From Amblyomma americanum (Eukaryota; Arthropoda; Arachnida; Ixodida; Ixodidae): 64,000 bases of DNA. The stretch is from positions 197,399,986 through 197,463,985 of the forward strand of contig NC_135497.1 in NCBI RefSeq assembly GCF_052857255.1, in the 5' to 3' direction. The stretch's first letter is position 1; the number at the start of each line of letters is the position of its first letter. The notes beneath the pieces were generated by a model. It did not search any database. It was not told the origin of the DNA and saw only the letters and a list, made by a program, of their open reading frames with translations. Of this stretch, positions 45,501 to 55,480 are shown piece by piece. Both the position numbers and the translations under genes were made by a program.

Positions 45501-47182
45501 TTCTTTCCAAGCGACCAATCATTAATTTAACTGCCACCTGCCACGGTGGACAGTTCGCTCACTATCTGGTGGGCAGGTTGGGATGACGCCGCAAGGTCAC
45601 TTGACATAGGTGGCCCAGCTGCCTCCTAGGCACCACCTGCCAGAGTCATGCTTGTGATTTTTCGCGTACAATGCCAACACACCGAAGCCGGATTTTCTGT
45701 GCAACGGGGCCTTTAACGCTATCACATTGAAAACACCAGTATATTTGCTGATACGTAGTTTTAATTCACCACAATGCTTAAGCCAGCCTGCTTCTGGAAT
45801 GAAAACAAATGACGTATCAGCGGTAGAGGCATCTGCCTCATATGACCTAAACACTTCTTACACATCACAGCCATCACTCGATTGATTAAACCGAAACTGA
45901 AACAGCATGAGAGAAGAAATCCAATTCTAAACTATTTGCCAATTGCAAGTGGATACCACGTGCTGATCCAGGTATTCTAATGCCTTATGCAGCATTGCAA
46001 AGAAGAAAACATGCAACTAAAATGAGATGTCTAGTCTTTTAAATCTTGCTTTTGTGCTACCTTTCGAAAATGCTGAAGGTGTCATGCAACTTTACAACTA
46101 TTCATAGATTATTTCAATGTTATAATTCCCAAACTATTCTGTCTTTTGTTATCAGATTTGTCGCATATACAAAATCACATGACCTGCTCAATCATCTTTT
46201 TAATTCGTAACCACCCTCAAAAGTGACAGAACTTGAGTTTGCCAGTAACAGTCAACAGTTCATGTCAGTACTGCAATAATACTGTATATGGCCATTCATG
46301 TGGCAATAATGTCTGCTTTTTAAGTAGGATTTAACGAGCTGCATTAAGATTTCTTGCAAATTCCAGCAATTGCAATAACTATACATGTAAAATGTTAGAG
46401 CAACACTAGAAGTTAAGCAATCATCTGTATGAGCCCAGTACGACTGATAGATGTTAGAAGATAAATGAAAAAGCGGATTGCTAAAACTAGAAATAAATGA
46501 CAACCTTACCTGGGCAAGCTTGGTCCTTATTTGCTTTCCAGGAATACTGACGATATACACATAAGGCTGAAGTATTGCCTGAAAAAGATTTCCACTTATC
46601 AGCCAAAAGTTGTTGCATGCCTTATGCAGTTAACATGAAAGTTGGAATCGGTTAACTTGAATGGAATCCCAATGGAAGCCTTGCAAAAAGAGTTCGTTCC
46701 AGAAGGATACCTTCCAAGTCCAACAGTCAAATGTTTATTTCTTTTTCTCCCCTTCGCTCTTTTTTTTTTTACTTCTGCGTGCTCACGCTGTCGCGTGCAT
46801 GGAGCAAAGCACTGAGCGAATAGGAATCAGATCGGCTTTGATAGGAATGTAATGTGGGCGTCATCTATGCGAGACGTACGTAAAAGAAGAAATTTTCACG
46901 CAGCACCATGAGCAAAGATTACGAGAAAAGAGAAAGGGTAAGAGCTAACTTCAATGTGATCTCGGTTCATGTGTCAACTTCATGCAGTAAAATACGATCG
47001 CGGCTTGGCAATTTCATCAACCCAGCTGTAATGAACAAACTCCTCGGCACCCACCAGCCCATTTGTCGAGGCGTCAGCTGCATCTCGATCGCTCAACAAC
47101 TTAGTTGGCAAAAAGCACCGCTTACTTTTTCCATTTCCTCGGAAGTCATAGACGGCCCATGCTTCTCCATGACGCGGCTCAT
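27485..47182 (-). CDS. GGPS1: Geranylgeranyl diphosphate synthase, complete ten-exon gene
   Basis: Ten coding exons join in phase to 912 nt, 303 residues plus stop, matching the animal GGPP synthase length of about 300. By family knowledge the cytosolic enzyme adds isopentenyl diphosphate to farnesyl diphosphate to make geranylgeranyl diphosphate for protein prenylation. Exons: 47,182-47,126; 46,578-46,510; 44,486-44,401; 43,917-43,754; 42,540-42,439; 39,415-39,355; 37,472-37,394; 34,524-34,422; 30,683-30,569; 27,560-27,485. Visible motifs: [11 protein letters not shown] substrate site, first aspartate-rich motif DDIED (73-77) followed by RRG, and second motif DDYAN (197-201) of the animal type. 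TGA immediately precedes the chosen ATG; Met5 is an alternative start. All introns are GT-AG except the GC-AG intron after exon 3. No disabling change was seen, so this should be the functional host gene. Confidence 0.93.
27679..29550. mobile_element. TTAA-flanked element, copy b (intron 9)
   Basis: 1,872-bp insertion in GGPP synthase intron 9 with TTAA at both edges (27,675-27,678 and 29,551-29,554). Its right end reads AGGAATGGAGACACCAAATT in reverse and the left AGGGGTTGGGACATCAAATT, related to copies a and c. The interior has a 147-codon plus frame (28,251-28,694) with no motif I recognise. Confidence 0.65.
29968..30053. repeat. 86-bp direct repeat, copy 1
   Basis: TATACTAGGGACACACAGAC.. 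repeated at 31,371-31,456 with a few differences, both in intron 9 side sequence around exon 9. Confidence 0.85.
30569..30683 (-). CDS. GGPS1: GGPP synthase exon 9
   Basis: Residues 241-279 ([27 protein letters not shown]). Acceptor CCCAAAAG lacks a strong pyrimidine tract next to it; donor CAGA|GTAAGT is good. Confidence 0.9.
30684..32640. other. Intron 8 sequence, no other gene seen
   Basis: AT-rich intron of the GGPP synthase gene. Short frames on both strands have no recognisable content. Includes the second copy of the 86-bp repeat (31,371-31,456). Confidence 0.6.
32641..32770. repeat. About 130-bp dispersed repeat, copy 1
   Basis: Starts at an A-run with ATGCCTTTTTGGATTACTGT and includes GATGTGTAGAGTAGAAAA. 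A direct copy with about 85% similarity by eye lies at 35,994-36,125. Confidence 0.8.
32980..34179. mobile_element. TTAA-flanked MITE with GGTATGTCAC termini (intron 8)
   Basis: 1,200-bp AT-rich element. TTAA lies at 32,976-32,979 and 34,180-34,183, next to exact 10-bp terminal inverted repeats GGTATGTCAC/GTGACATACC. Subterminal parts are also inversely similar (AGTTTCTTGTTT near 33,053 against AAACAAGAAACT near 34,120). No transposase frame. TTAA duplication is known for piggyBac-type elements, but these termini are not the usual piggyBac ones. Confidence 0.75.
34422..34524 (-). CDS. GGPS1: GGPP synthase exon 8
   Basis: Residues 207-241 with the conserved [20 protein letters not shown]. Acceptor ATGTTGCAG, donor ATGA|GTATCC. 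Confidence 0.94.
34703..35960. mobile_element. Possible degenerate inverted-repeat element (intron 7)
   Basis: Left end TCAAACCTCATTAAAGCGAA and right end, read in reverse, TAGTACCTCGATATAGCAAA are loosely similar, in the style of MITE ends in arthropods. Between them, 35,320-35,355 has two TATA-like strings. No coding sequence seen. Confidence 0.3.
35994..36125. repeat. About 130-bp dispersed repeat, copy 2
   Basis: Direct counterpart of 32,641-32,770. Confidence 0.8.
36126..37393. other. Intron 7 sequence, nothing else seen
   Basis: AT-rich intronic sequence without recognisable repeat ends or coding motifs. Confidence 0.55.
37394..37472 (-). CDS. GGPS1: GGPP synthase exon 7 (second Asp-rich motif)
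   Basis: Residues 180-206 with [18 protein letters not shown]. The DDYAN at 197-201 binds the allylic diphosphate through magnesium. Acceptor CCTTGCAG, donor GAG|GTGTGT. Confidence 0.94.
37473..39354. other. Intron 6 sequence, nothing else seen
   Basis: No element ends or coding motifs recognised. Around 37,875-38,225 two pieces share GAGTGCACTTCGGC. Confidence 0.55.
39355..39415 (-). CDS. GGPS1: GGPP synthase exon 6
   Basis: Residues 160-180, [20 protein letters not shown]. Acceptor TTTCTTTAG, donor AGAG|GTAATA. Confidence 0.93.
39416..42438. other. Intron 5 sequence with small tandem duplications
   Basis: About 3 kb. Small duplications: an 18-bp unit ending AAAACCCTAAT at about 40,593-40,628, and GTTTATTAGTAACATCAC repeated at 41,945-41,981. 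No gene recognised. Confidence 0.55.
42439..42540 (-). CDS. GGPS1: GGPP synthase exon 5
   Basis: Residues 126-160 with the family segment [16 protein letters not shown]. Acceptor TTTTTTTTAG, donor AGAA|GTGAGT. Confidence 0.94.
42541..43753. other. Intron 4 sequence, nothing else seen
   Basis: About 1.2 kb AT-rich intron without recognisable elements. Confidence 0.55.
43754..43917 (-). CDS. GGPS1: GGPP synthase exon 4 (first Asp-rich motif)
   Basis: Residues 71-126, with DDIED at 73-77, LLRRG at 80-84, PVAHHIFG and INSANYVYF. Acceptor TATTAG, donor AGTG|GTGAGC, ends in phase 1. Confidence 0.94.
44401..44486 (-). CDS. GGPS1: GGPP synthase exon 3 (GC donor)
   Basis: Residues 43-70 and two bases of Leu71 (AFNYWLK..MLHNSSL). 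The only split that keeps the conserved SLLIDDIED frame uses donor TT|GCAAGT; the nearby CAA|GTATCA would give an immediate stop in exon 4. Confidence 0.9.
45077..46038. mobile_element. TTAA-flanked foldback element, copy c (intron 2)
   Basis: 962-bp insertion in GGPP synthase intron 2 bounded by TTAA (45,073-45,076 and 46,039-46,042). Left arm begins AGGAGTATAGACAC; arms are inversely similar over about 160 bp and share CAATCGAACGATGGCTGTGA-type sequence with copy a. The interior differs from copy a and includes the repeat also found at 18,622-18,745. Confidence 0.72.
46510..46578 (-). CDS. GGPS1: GGPP synthase exon 2
   Basis: 23 codons (residues 20-42) holding the conserved PGKQIRTKL segment that contacts isopentenyl diphosphate. 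Acceptor TTTTTCAG, donor CAG|GTAAGG, phase 0 at both ends. Confidence 0.92.
47126..47182 (-). CDS. GGPS1: GGPP synthase exon 1
   Basis: 19 codons from ATG 47,182 to GAA AAA|GTAAGC. An in-frame TGA directly precedes the ATG. Residues 1-19; a second ATG follows at 47,170. Confidence 0.82.
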
Positions 47183-47687
47183 TCAACTATTACAGCCGAT
47201 TCTTCGCGTGACTCTCTGGAAAGAAATGACCTGAGTGAATATGGGCACACTGAATACGGGCTGAGCGAATATGGAACAGTGCAAATTGAGCCTGTAGGTG
47301 CGAAAACAGCACGTAAAACATTGCTCCTCACAACTAACTTCTAAGTTTCCATGTAGAGCACGATGAACGCACACATTGCTCTCAAGCTGAAGTAGTGTAG
47401 ACGTTGAATATAAAGAAGTGCAGAAGAATCACGCACACATAAAGCTCCACCAACACCACAGGTATTCCTAGAAATTGTACGTTCGAAGCATAACTTTTCC
47501 GCAGATGCGCGAAGTTCATTGAATCGCGGCTACTTCCACACCGCAGAAAGAGCCGCAGACAAGCGCACAGCAACCTATATTAAAAAAAAGTAGCCGCCTT
47601 ACCACCTCTTCCCTGCACGCTCCCAAGCCAAAGCAAGTACCGCCAGTACCGCTACTAGGAGACTGAAGAGCGACCGAAGTGGCCCAC
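47183..47687. promoter_or_regulatory. GGPP synthase 5' flank
   Basis: About 500 bp between the start codon and the hAT element. No TATA box or clear initiator could be fixed; the transcription start is not determined. TTTCCAG near 47,221 could be an acceptor of a 5' untranslated exon. Confidence 0.35.
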
Positions 47688-48887
47688 CAGTGCTGCCAAC
47701 CTCGAAAGCCACTTCTCCCCCAAATTTTCACTCAAACTTCCCTAGATTTCCCTAGATCCGAAAATTAATATTCAGGCATGGAAAAAAGGTGCGTAGTTGA
47801 ATTGTGAACTCTTTTATTTCGCAGAGACCCTCTTACCACACTTTGGCAGCAACTTTGAATACAATAACACATTGATTTCCCATGCAAACTCGCGTACCAC
47901 GTGATCACGGGTAAGGAAAACATTAGTTAATACCAAAACCTAATAAATCCTGGCCTAAGCCCTGAAATGAATGAAAATCTCGCAGTGAACACTTACGTTC
48001 ACCGGCTGCAGTCAAAAAGCGAGAGAAATCCACTTTGTGCCCAAATGTGGGCGTGAACAAACAAACGCTAAAACGTAGGACACGTCATTCGGTTGGCATC
48101 CCGACTGAGTTTCACTCCTGTATATACATTTCTTTTTTTCATGAGGCCAATTAAGCGTTCGTTCACTGCAAAGTCATAACAGTTGGCCCCTCCTAGAACC
48201 CGCTTGGTGTGAAGCGTAGCTGCCAGGGTTTGCGTCACCAAGCTAATTCTGGTCTTTGTTTTCATCAGGTTGATCAGAGAGAAAACTCTCTCCACTGTTG
48301 CACTGAAGTGCGGCAAACAGAGAAGCTTGTAGACGAAGTCGCTCAAGAGAGGGAACATTGGGCTCCCGTCTCCTTGCCTGGCGTTTCTCACTCGTTTCCA
48401 AAAGCGTTGAACGCTCGCATCTGCCGGCAGGTCCATTTCTGTATTGCGGAGCAGTCTCCATTCTGCGTCAATTTTGTTCATTTCTCTTTCTGGCACCAGA
48501 GAAGGAAATGAGGTGGCAAGTGGGGCTATTGAATAAGTCCGCTTTTCGATGACAACTTGCGGGTCAATTGCCTCCAGTCTCTTCATCTGGACGTTGTCCA
48601 ATTGGAATCTGGTTAATATCTGGCTTGCCGTACCTCGTGCCTCCTCCCGGCCCGACCACGCCACCTCGATCCAAACAACGCTTTCCCCTCGTGCACATGG
48701 CGCATAGCCAGATTCTCAAAATCAAGGTGGTGAAGAAACAGTGAATAAGGAACCGATTCACATCGAAAAATAAAAAGGTCCATGCGGAAAGTAAAATTTC
48801 CCTAGATTACAACAAAAATCCCTTTTCCCCTAAACAACGTTCAAATTCCCTAGATCTAGGGGAAAATCCCTAGGGTTGGCAGCACTG
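47688..48887 (-). mobile_element. hAT transposon, internally deleted, with target duplication
   Basis: 1,200-bp element with exact 14-bp terminal inverted repeats CAGTGCTGCCAACC and a perfect 8-bp target duplication TGGCCCAC (47,680-47,687 and 48,888-48,895), both diagnostic of hAT transposons. Further inside, TTCCCTAGAT-type motifs repeat at both ends. It codes only for the transposase C-terminus, so it is non-autonomous. The unmutated target duplication indicates a fairly recent insertion into the upstream region of GGPP synthase. Confidence 0.93.
48068..48664 (-). pseudogene. hAT transposase C-terminal part
   Basis: 198 codons including the hAT dimerisation region, recognised by LPHFSATVERVFSLINLMKT and TKTRISLVTQTLAATLHTKR. 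In intact hAT transposases this domain follows the RNase H-like catalytic core, which is absent here along with the N-terminal BED zinc finger. The frame is uninterrupted to its stop at 48,068. The listed start is only the first ATG in an open stretch, since the true start was lost with the 5' part. Confidence 0.85.
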
Positions 48888-48895
48888 TGGCCCAC

Positions 48896-49446
48896 GCAGA
48901 GTTGGTAGACCGTAGCACATTTTTAGTATAGAGCGCAGCGCGGCGCTGCAATCGTTTTCCCTTCGCGTTCTCCCCGCACATCTGCATGGTCGCGGTTCTC
49001 TCATACCTACAGAGAGGTACAAAAACACCTCTTTCTTTTTAATTTCCTGTCCTCGCCAGAAGCCCTTGCACGGTTTTCAGTTACTGTGGTCATCGTAAAC
49101 CTGGACCGTAGAGCTTACACTGGAGAGAGAACGCTTCTCTGACGTACCTTTCAGTTGTGTTCAAACTCGTTGAGAGAAGAGAGAGACAGCGAGAGAGAGA
49201 GAGAACCTACAATGGGAAAGAAGAAATACATAGCAACTTTCCAACCATATTTGGTCAGCCTCACCGCGTTGTCGGGGACGGGGATGAAGGGAGACGCAGA
49301 GATAGTCGAGAATGAAAAGCAGCTGAATTCCTGCGGAGAAGGGCTTCTTCGTCATTTTGGAGGAAAGAAAACATTGTTCGTCCATCTCGTCGACTTTCCC
49401 TCTCCTCCTCTTGGAATCGCTAGCATGCAGAGCATGATGCAAAAGC
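48896..49446. other. No recognisable gene; (GA)n tract
   Basis: Contains a short GA-rich microsatellite at 49,172-49,204. No coding motif recognised on either strand. Confidence 0.55.
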
Positions 49447-49564
49447 GGACTAATTTGGCTACATAGTGCCAAAATACACGTGCTTTCAAAAAGCATACAG
49501 TCGAAGGACTAATTTGGCTACATCGTGCCAAAATACACGTGCTTTCAAAAAGCATACAGTCGAA
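49447..49564. repeat. 59-bp tandem duplication
   Basis: Two almost identical 59-bp units (GGACTAATTTGGCTACAT.. to ..CATACAGTCGAA), differing at one base (TAG/TCG). The second unit abuts the SINE target duplication. Confidence 0.92.
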
Positions 49565-49571
49565 GGAACCC

Positions 49572-49884
49572 TACCCACCGCGGTGGCTCAGTGGTTATGG
49601 CGCTCGACTACTGATCCGGAGTTCCCGGGTTCGAACCCGAACGCGGCGGCTGCGTTTTTATGGAGGAAAAACGCTAAGGCGCCCGTGTGCTGTGCGATGC
49701 CAGTGCACGTTAAAGATCCCCAGGTGGTCGAAATTATTCCGGAGCCCTCCACTACGGCACCTCCTTCTTCCCTTCTTCTTTCACTCCCTCCCTTGTCCCT
49801 TCCCTTACGGCGCGGTTCGGGTGTCCAACGATATATGAGACAGATACTGCGCCATTTCCTTTCCCCAAAAACCAATTATTATTA
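49572..49884 (+). mobile_element. Full-length tRNA-derived SINE with target duplication
   Basis: Best copy of the common SINE, about 313 bp. A 12-bp target duplication TCGAAGGAACCC flanks it (49,560-49,571 and 49,885-49,896). Order: tRNA-like head with A-box-like TGGCTCAGTGG and B-box GGTTCGAACCC, body with CGTTAAAGATCCCCAGGTGG and TCCGGAGCCCTCCACTACGG, 3' part CAGATACTGCGCCATTTCC, tail AATTATTATTA. It resembles the tick family called Ruka, by memory. Confidence 0.88.
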
Positions 49885-49896
49885 TCGAAGGAACCC

Positions 49897-52272
49897 CTCC
49901 AGTGCACGTAACTAGTCGAATCGAGTCACAAAACCGAGGGTAATCGCGTTTTCGAAATTCTAAAAAAAAAACTGATGTGGTCATTACTAACAACCAGCTC
50001 TCTAATTGTAATAAGGCGCTATCGGTAATAGTTAAAAAGTTAAGAAGTGGGAATTGTTGGATGAGTTGGTTATTTGTATTCTATCAAAAAAAACCAGCGA
50101 AAGCGAGGCAGTTCCCACATTATATATATATACACGTGCCGACGGCCGTACTCGTATGGACCTCCTGCATGTTTGTAAACAAACGAGGTGGCGCTGCAGT
50201 CGCTAGCGAGCTCGTGGTAGGCAAAAGGTCGGGGAGTGGCGTCGCGGATAGGTGTTGTGCGCAGGTTTTCAAGGCTTGTAGGCGCGTTTCCAGTTTCTGC
50301 GAATCATAGCAATGGTCGATGCTTCCAACTTAGTAATTTGTCGAAGTACACGAGCTCGCGTTGTCCACGTGCGGCCTATAAAGAGAAATAGTTTGCCACT
50401 GTGTATTGTATATATGGTTAGTAGTAAGCATATAGAAAGCGTTCCTGCCGTTTATTTATGCGCTAGGCATTGAATAAAACAAGTTTTGACACTCTGCACT
50501 AGCCGGAATGATTTTACTTCGGGACAGTAGTGAGAGGAAGTGCTGGCGTTGTTTCGTCGGAGCAGACATGCGCTTATCGTCTGCTGACATACGTACGTGT
50601 CGCGCTGCGCGAAAAGTGGGGACAGCGTCGTGTCCCCGACCTCCTGTCTCGCTTAGCGCTGTTTTTAGCCGCATGACCACGCACCAGCCAGGCTGACTTG
50701 TCCTCTTGTTAACCTGGTCGATTTGGTGAAAATTTTTGATTTCTAGAATTATTTTCTTTCCTAGCCCTGAAGTCTAGTTTCGTGACGAAAAATTATAGCA
50801 AAATATTGAGTACAAATTTATAAATTACGCTTTTTAGAAGTGTGGTCGTCAAAAATTGTGAGGTAATTTCTTTGATTTCAGTGCCGCATTTTGACCAAAG
50901 CGAAAGCGAAGATGCCATAAACGAGGGAATATACTTTAAGGTTCGTTTTCTTTTAACCTCCCTGCGTTTCCTTTTCATTCTCTCTCTCTCTTCTGACCTC
51001 TCACATTTTCTGCGACTGGATCACAGTGCACCTTCGTAATTCGCATGAAAATCAAATGATTCCATTTGTCGCAAACTATTCCTGAGACGTTGAGGAGCGT
51101 AATAAATCTCTCGATTTTTTTCCCTACACGTGCAGTATTGTGTTAGTTATTTTTTGTAAGAAACGTTTTCATGTAACTATGCATGCATAAGTACTGATCA
51201 TATAGAAAAGGAACTAATCGCATCATCATACAGAACAGGGCTTTATGCACATGCTGGCATAAAAAAACTGCGCACTATCTACTCAATTATTTGAGACCTA
51301 GCTTGGGGGGACTTGACGACGGTGTTAATTATAATTACCCAGAACTGCACCAGGTATAGCTATAAATAAAAGGAATGACTGAAACTAGCGTAGGAATTTC
51401 ACATTTGCACAAAGTTTAGTTACATATCGCATGCATGAATAACGAAAACACTTTTCATGCCGCGTCCCCTCTCAATCTCGCCACGTGTCTGTTAGTAGCA
51501 CGCCTGCGGCTGCTTCTTTCCAAACAAGCTTCTGATCATGTATTACCTCATGAAACATGACACATGCATGATGCAATGAAAAAAGCATATGGCGTTTAGC
51601 ACACTTAAGGTACGCTATTCTAAGCACACCAACGCGACCGCGCAAGATTGACACAACTTACCAGACTTCTTTCTTCTCGAATGAAATAATTACGTCGTCA
51701 TATCAAGAAACAGTTTCAAGTAACTATTAAATGTCACAAAACGCGCCATTTAACCATGGTGTGCTATTAACAAAAAAAACGCATTCCTTAGGGGCGAGTG
51801 AACTGTCGGCGCCCCGTGCACTCCGGCTCAAGGTGATAAGTACGTGTGCAGCTACATATGTCTTTTTTTTCCTTGAGCAATTATCAGCCTACTATCCTGA
51901 AGTTCAGGTGAATGAACGCAGTAACTTGCATGCTATTAAGTGCATTGAGTGGCAGTGCCTATCGACTCCCAGACTTCGCGCTTTACTACCGTGGCCCAAT
52001 GCCTGTTAGCCAGTTTCCGAATGCGACATTTATGCGCGAGAAACCTATCGAGGCTAATTTAATATTTTTTTATGCTACTACGCGGATCCAGCAGTGACGC
52101 AGCTGGTCAATACATGCTGCTTCTGCAGTGCACAGGCTTGAAGCAGCCGCCGGTAGCTGCGGCAGCTGCGGTAGGCACGGGCAAGCGGAACCTGTTTTGC
52201 CTACCATGCGAAAGTCGCTGCTAACATCAGCGCCACCGCATCTTCGTGACGTCGCGGGGTGAAGGAGGTCCA
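49897..52272. other. No recognisable gene
   Basis: Contains a short TA array (50,122-50,132) followed by ACGTGCCGACGGCCGTACTC, which recurs inverted at about 52,994-53,014. Otherwise short frames without known motifs. Confidence 0.5.
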
Positions 52273-52313
52273 TACATGTGTGCTCAAATTTTTGCAGCTG
52301 GCTTCAGCCACTA

Positions 52314-52385
<72 letters not shown>

Positions 52386-52400
52386 TACCCACGAGAGCAG

Positions 52401-52615
52401 CAGATTGGACAGCCGTCGCCGTAGCTCAATTGGTAGAGCACCGGATGCGATATTCGGAGGTCGTGGGTTAGGATCCCACAGGCGGCATGGTTGTTTTTTC
52501 TGCTGCTTTGTAAGTAGTTTTCTCTAAGCGACAGATTAAGCGAAGTATGATTCTCCCACTAATCAGCACTACAAATAAAAAAAAGAGAAACATTCCCCTA
52601 TGCACCTTAGAAGCC
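52401..52615 (+). mobile_element. Second-family SINE, palindrome left arm
   Basis: tRNA-like head GCCGTAGCTCAATTGGTAGA with B-box-like GGGTTAGGATCCC, unique part, A-rich stretch near 52,577. Same family as 26,295-26,520. Confidence 0.7.
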
Positions 52616-52621
52616 AACACT

Positions 52622-52845
52622 CACCGAAACTAAGGTGCATAGGGGAATGTTTCTCTTTTTTTTATTTGTAGTGCTGATTAGTGGGAGAATCATACTTCGC
52701 TTAATCTGTCGCTTAGAGAAAACTACTTACAAAGCAGCAGAAAAAACAACCATGCCGCCTGTGGGATCCTAACCCACGACCTCCGAATATCGCATCCGGT
52801 GCTCTACCAATTGAGCTGCGGCGACGGCTGTCCAATCTGCTGCTC
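52622..52845 (-). mobile_element. Second-family SINE, palindrome right arm
   Basis: Inverse copy of 52,401-52,615 with GCAGCTC instead of GTAGCTC in the A-box region. Its 3' end forms the centre of the palindrome. Confidence 0.7.
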
Positions 52846-52856
52846 TCGTGGGTAAT

Positions 52857-53663
<807 letters not shown>

Positions 53664-53680
<17 letters not shown>

Positions 53681-53983
53681 ACCATTCCAAAGCAAGATAT
53701 TCCTAATTGTCGTAGATTCGTTCTCAAAATGACTAGAAGTCATTATTGTCAAGACAACTTCAGCTGCTGTCGTTGTCCGAGAACTGAGAAAACTGTTTGC
53801 CACACTCAGACTTCCTGATGCCGTTCTATCCGACAACGGCTCTGCATTCACATCGGGCAGAGTTCCGACAGTTTCTCGCCAAAAACAACATTCGTCAAGC
53901 TTAGTCGCACCCTATCATCCATCTTCCAACGGACAGGCTGAGCTCTTCGTTCAGGAAACAAAGAAAACGCTCAAACGACCACT
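53664..53983 (+). pseudogene. Ty3/gypsy integrase core fragment
   Basis: Reads VEFAGPFQSKIFLIVVDSFSK, LRLPDAVLSDNGSAFTS and APYHPSSNGQAE, the integrase core of Ty3/gypsy (Mag-like) retrotransposons. The first catalytic Asp is Glu here (VEF for the usual xDF); the second Asp (SDNG) and the Glu (QAE) are present. There is an in-frame stop at 53,731 and two offsetting frameshifts around 53,858-53,910. It ends abruptly at the I-type LINE. Confidence 0.82.
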
Positions 53984-53985
53984 GC

Positions 53986-54935
53986 CTAGGGTTGGTCTGG
54001 CTCTTGATCCCGGGTGGTGGACAACAGTCCATGACGTGCGGCGACCTCTCCAGCCCACTCTACCAGCGTCCTTTGTGTGGCTGGTTCGCCGCTGGAGACC
54101 GCGATCTCCCAACCCTCCTTGTCCGTGAGGTTCCAGCGAGATGGTGGTTGGAATTCTCGGCAGAGGTATAAAATGTGGTCAAAGTTGGCTCTCGGAGCCC
54201 CACAAAGAGAGCATTCGGGTCTGTATTGTCCTGGGTGGATAAGGGCTAACAAAGCCGGTGAAGGGAATGTGCGGGCCTGGAGATGTCTCCAGGTAGTTTG
54301 TTGTTCTTTCGAGAGGGAGATGTGGGGTGGGGGATAGACGAGTCTTTGCTCCCTGCAATGGAGGGTTATTTCATGATAGGTGACGAGCCGGTCCCTAGCG
54401 CTGCCCCGGTCACGGTGTGCCCTGCTCGGTTGACGTACGCTCGAGCAAGAGAGTGGGACATTTCGTTGCCGGAATTGCCTGCGTGGGCTGGCACCCAAAC
54501 AATTTTAACTGGTCGGGGTTCTGTGGAGCAAGAATTGAGAATTTTTATGGTGGTAGAATGAATCCGTCCCCGTGCAAAATTCGCGATTACTGTTTTAGAG
54601 ACATTCAGAATGAGTGTGGCAGCAGAGGAGGAAATGGCAAACGCTATTGCTGCTGCTTCGGCTTCAAGTGAGGTTGTTGCCTTAATCGAGCACGAGGCTA
54701 TGTGTTTGAGGTCATGCGATGCTACAGTGATGGCGTAGGCCGAATTGTGGGTGTATTCTGCCGCGTCCACGTAGACCGCGTCTTTGTCGTTTGCATGAGC
54801 TTTGTGTAAAGCCTTGGCACAAGCTTCGCGCCTGGCCTGGTTGTGAACTGGGTGCACGTTTTTGCGCAGAGGGTGAACTATGAGTCTGTCCCTGATGTGT
54901 GTTGGGATGGCGTGGATGTTGTTGGGGGTGGACAT
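53986..54935 (-). pseudogene. I-type LINE RNase H and C-terminal region
   Basis: Two overlapping frames: 54,935-54,366 with YVDAAEYTHNSAYAI, TSLEAEAAAIA, WVPAHAGNSGNEMSHSLAR, and 54,498-53,986 with the Cys/His region CSLCGAPRANFDHILYLC. The third acidic RNase H residue, normally Asp in xDSK, reads LNVSK (Asn). A frame change near 54,400-54,500 separates the two parts. Confidence 0.8.
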
Positions 54936-54949
54936 GTTGGCTGGATCTT

Positions 54950-55480
54950 TAGAGAGGCGAGAATGTGTCTACCTGTATTTGTGGAGGAGAGTCTGTCAAT
55001 CCGAGCCGTGCGATGAGCTTCAGTTAGTTCTTGTAGTGTATTGTGATCCCATGCGTAGGAGATGGGTGGTGGGAGCTCGTTCTGGGAGATTTAAGGCTGA
55101 CTTGCATGCCTGTCTTATTAGTGCATCTACCTTCTCCTCTTCCGCCTTTGTGAGGTAGAGGTAGGGAAGGGAGTAAACCATCCGACTAATCACGAATGCC
55201 TGCACCAGCCGCCTCAGGTCATGTTCACGCATGCCTCGGTGCTCGTTGAATATTCTTCTAATCAATCGGATGGTTTGATATGTCGTGATTGCTAGTTTGG
55301 AGATGGTCTCCGTGTTGCGTCCATTGTTTTGTAAGAACATACCTAGGATGCGTATCTTTTCAACCTCTGGCACTGGTAGACCATTGACCTCGACGTGCAT
55401 GGAGGGGTTTTCCTTCCTGTTGCGGTTCGGGGTCGGGTGGAGTAGCAAGAACTTAGACTTAGCAGAGGAGCATGCGAGCC
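54950..55480 (-). pseudogene. I-type LINE reverse transcriptase, 3' part
   Basis: Continues the reverse transcriptase after the CR1 insertion: LACSSAKSKFLLLHP, LPVPEVEKIRILGMFLQNNG (thumb), RRLVQAFVISRMVYSLPYL. Joining it to 57,422 restores the expected family order, which shows that the CR1-like piece is a clean insertion. Confidence 0.8.

Noticed and set aside
52415..52490. Possible tRNA gene
   Set aside because: A- and B-box-like motifs are present, but the anticodon loop lacks the conserved T before the anticodon, the acceptor stem does not pair well and a SINE body follows. The same applies to 26,311-26,385 and to the heads at 17,101, 49,577 and 60,075.
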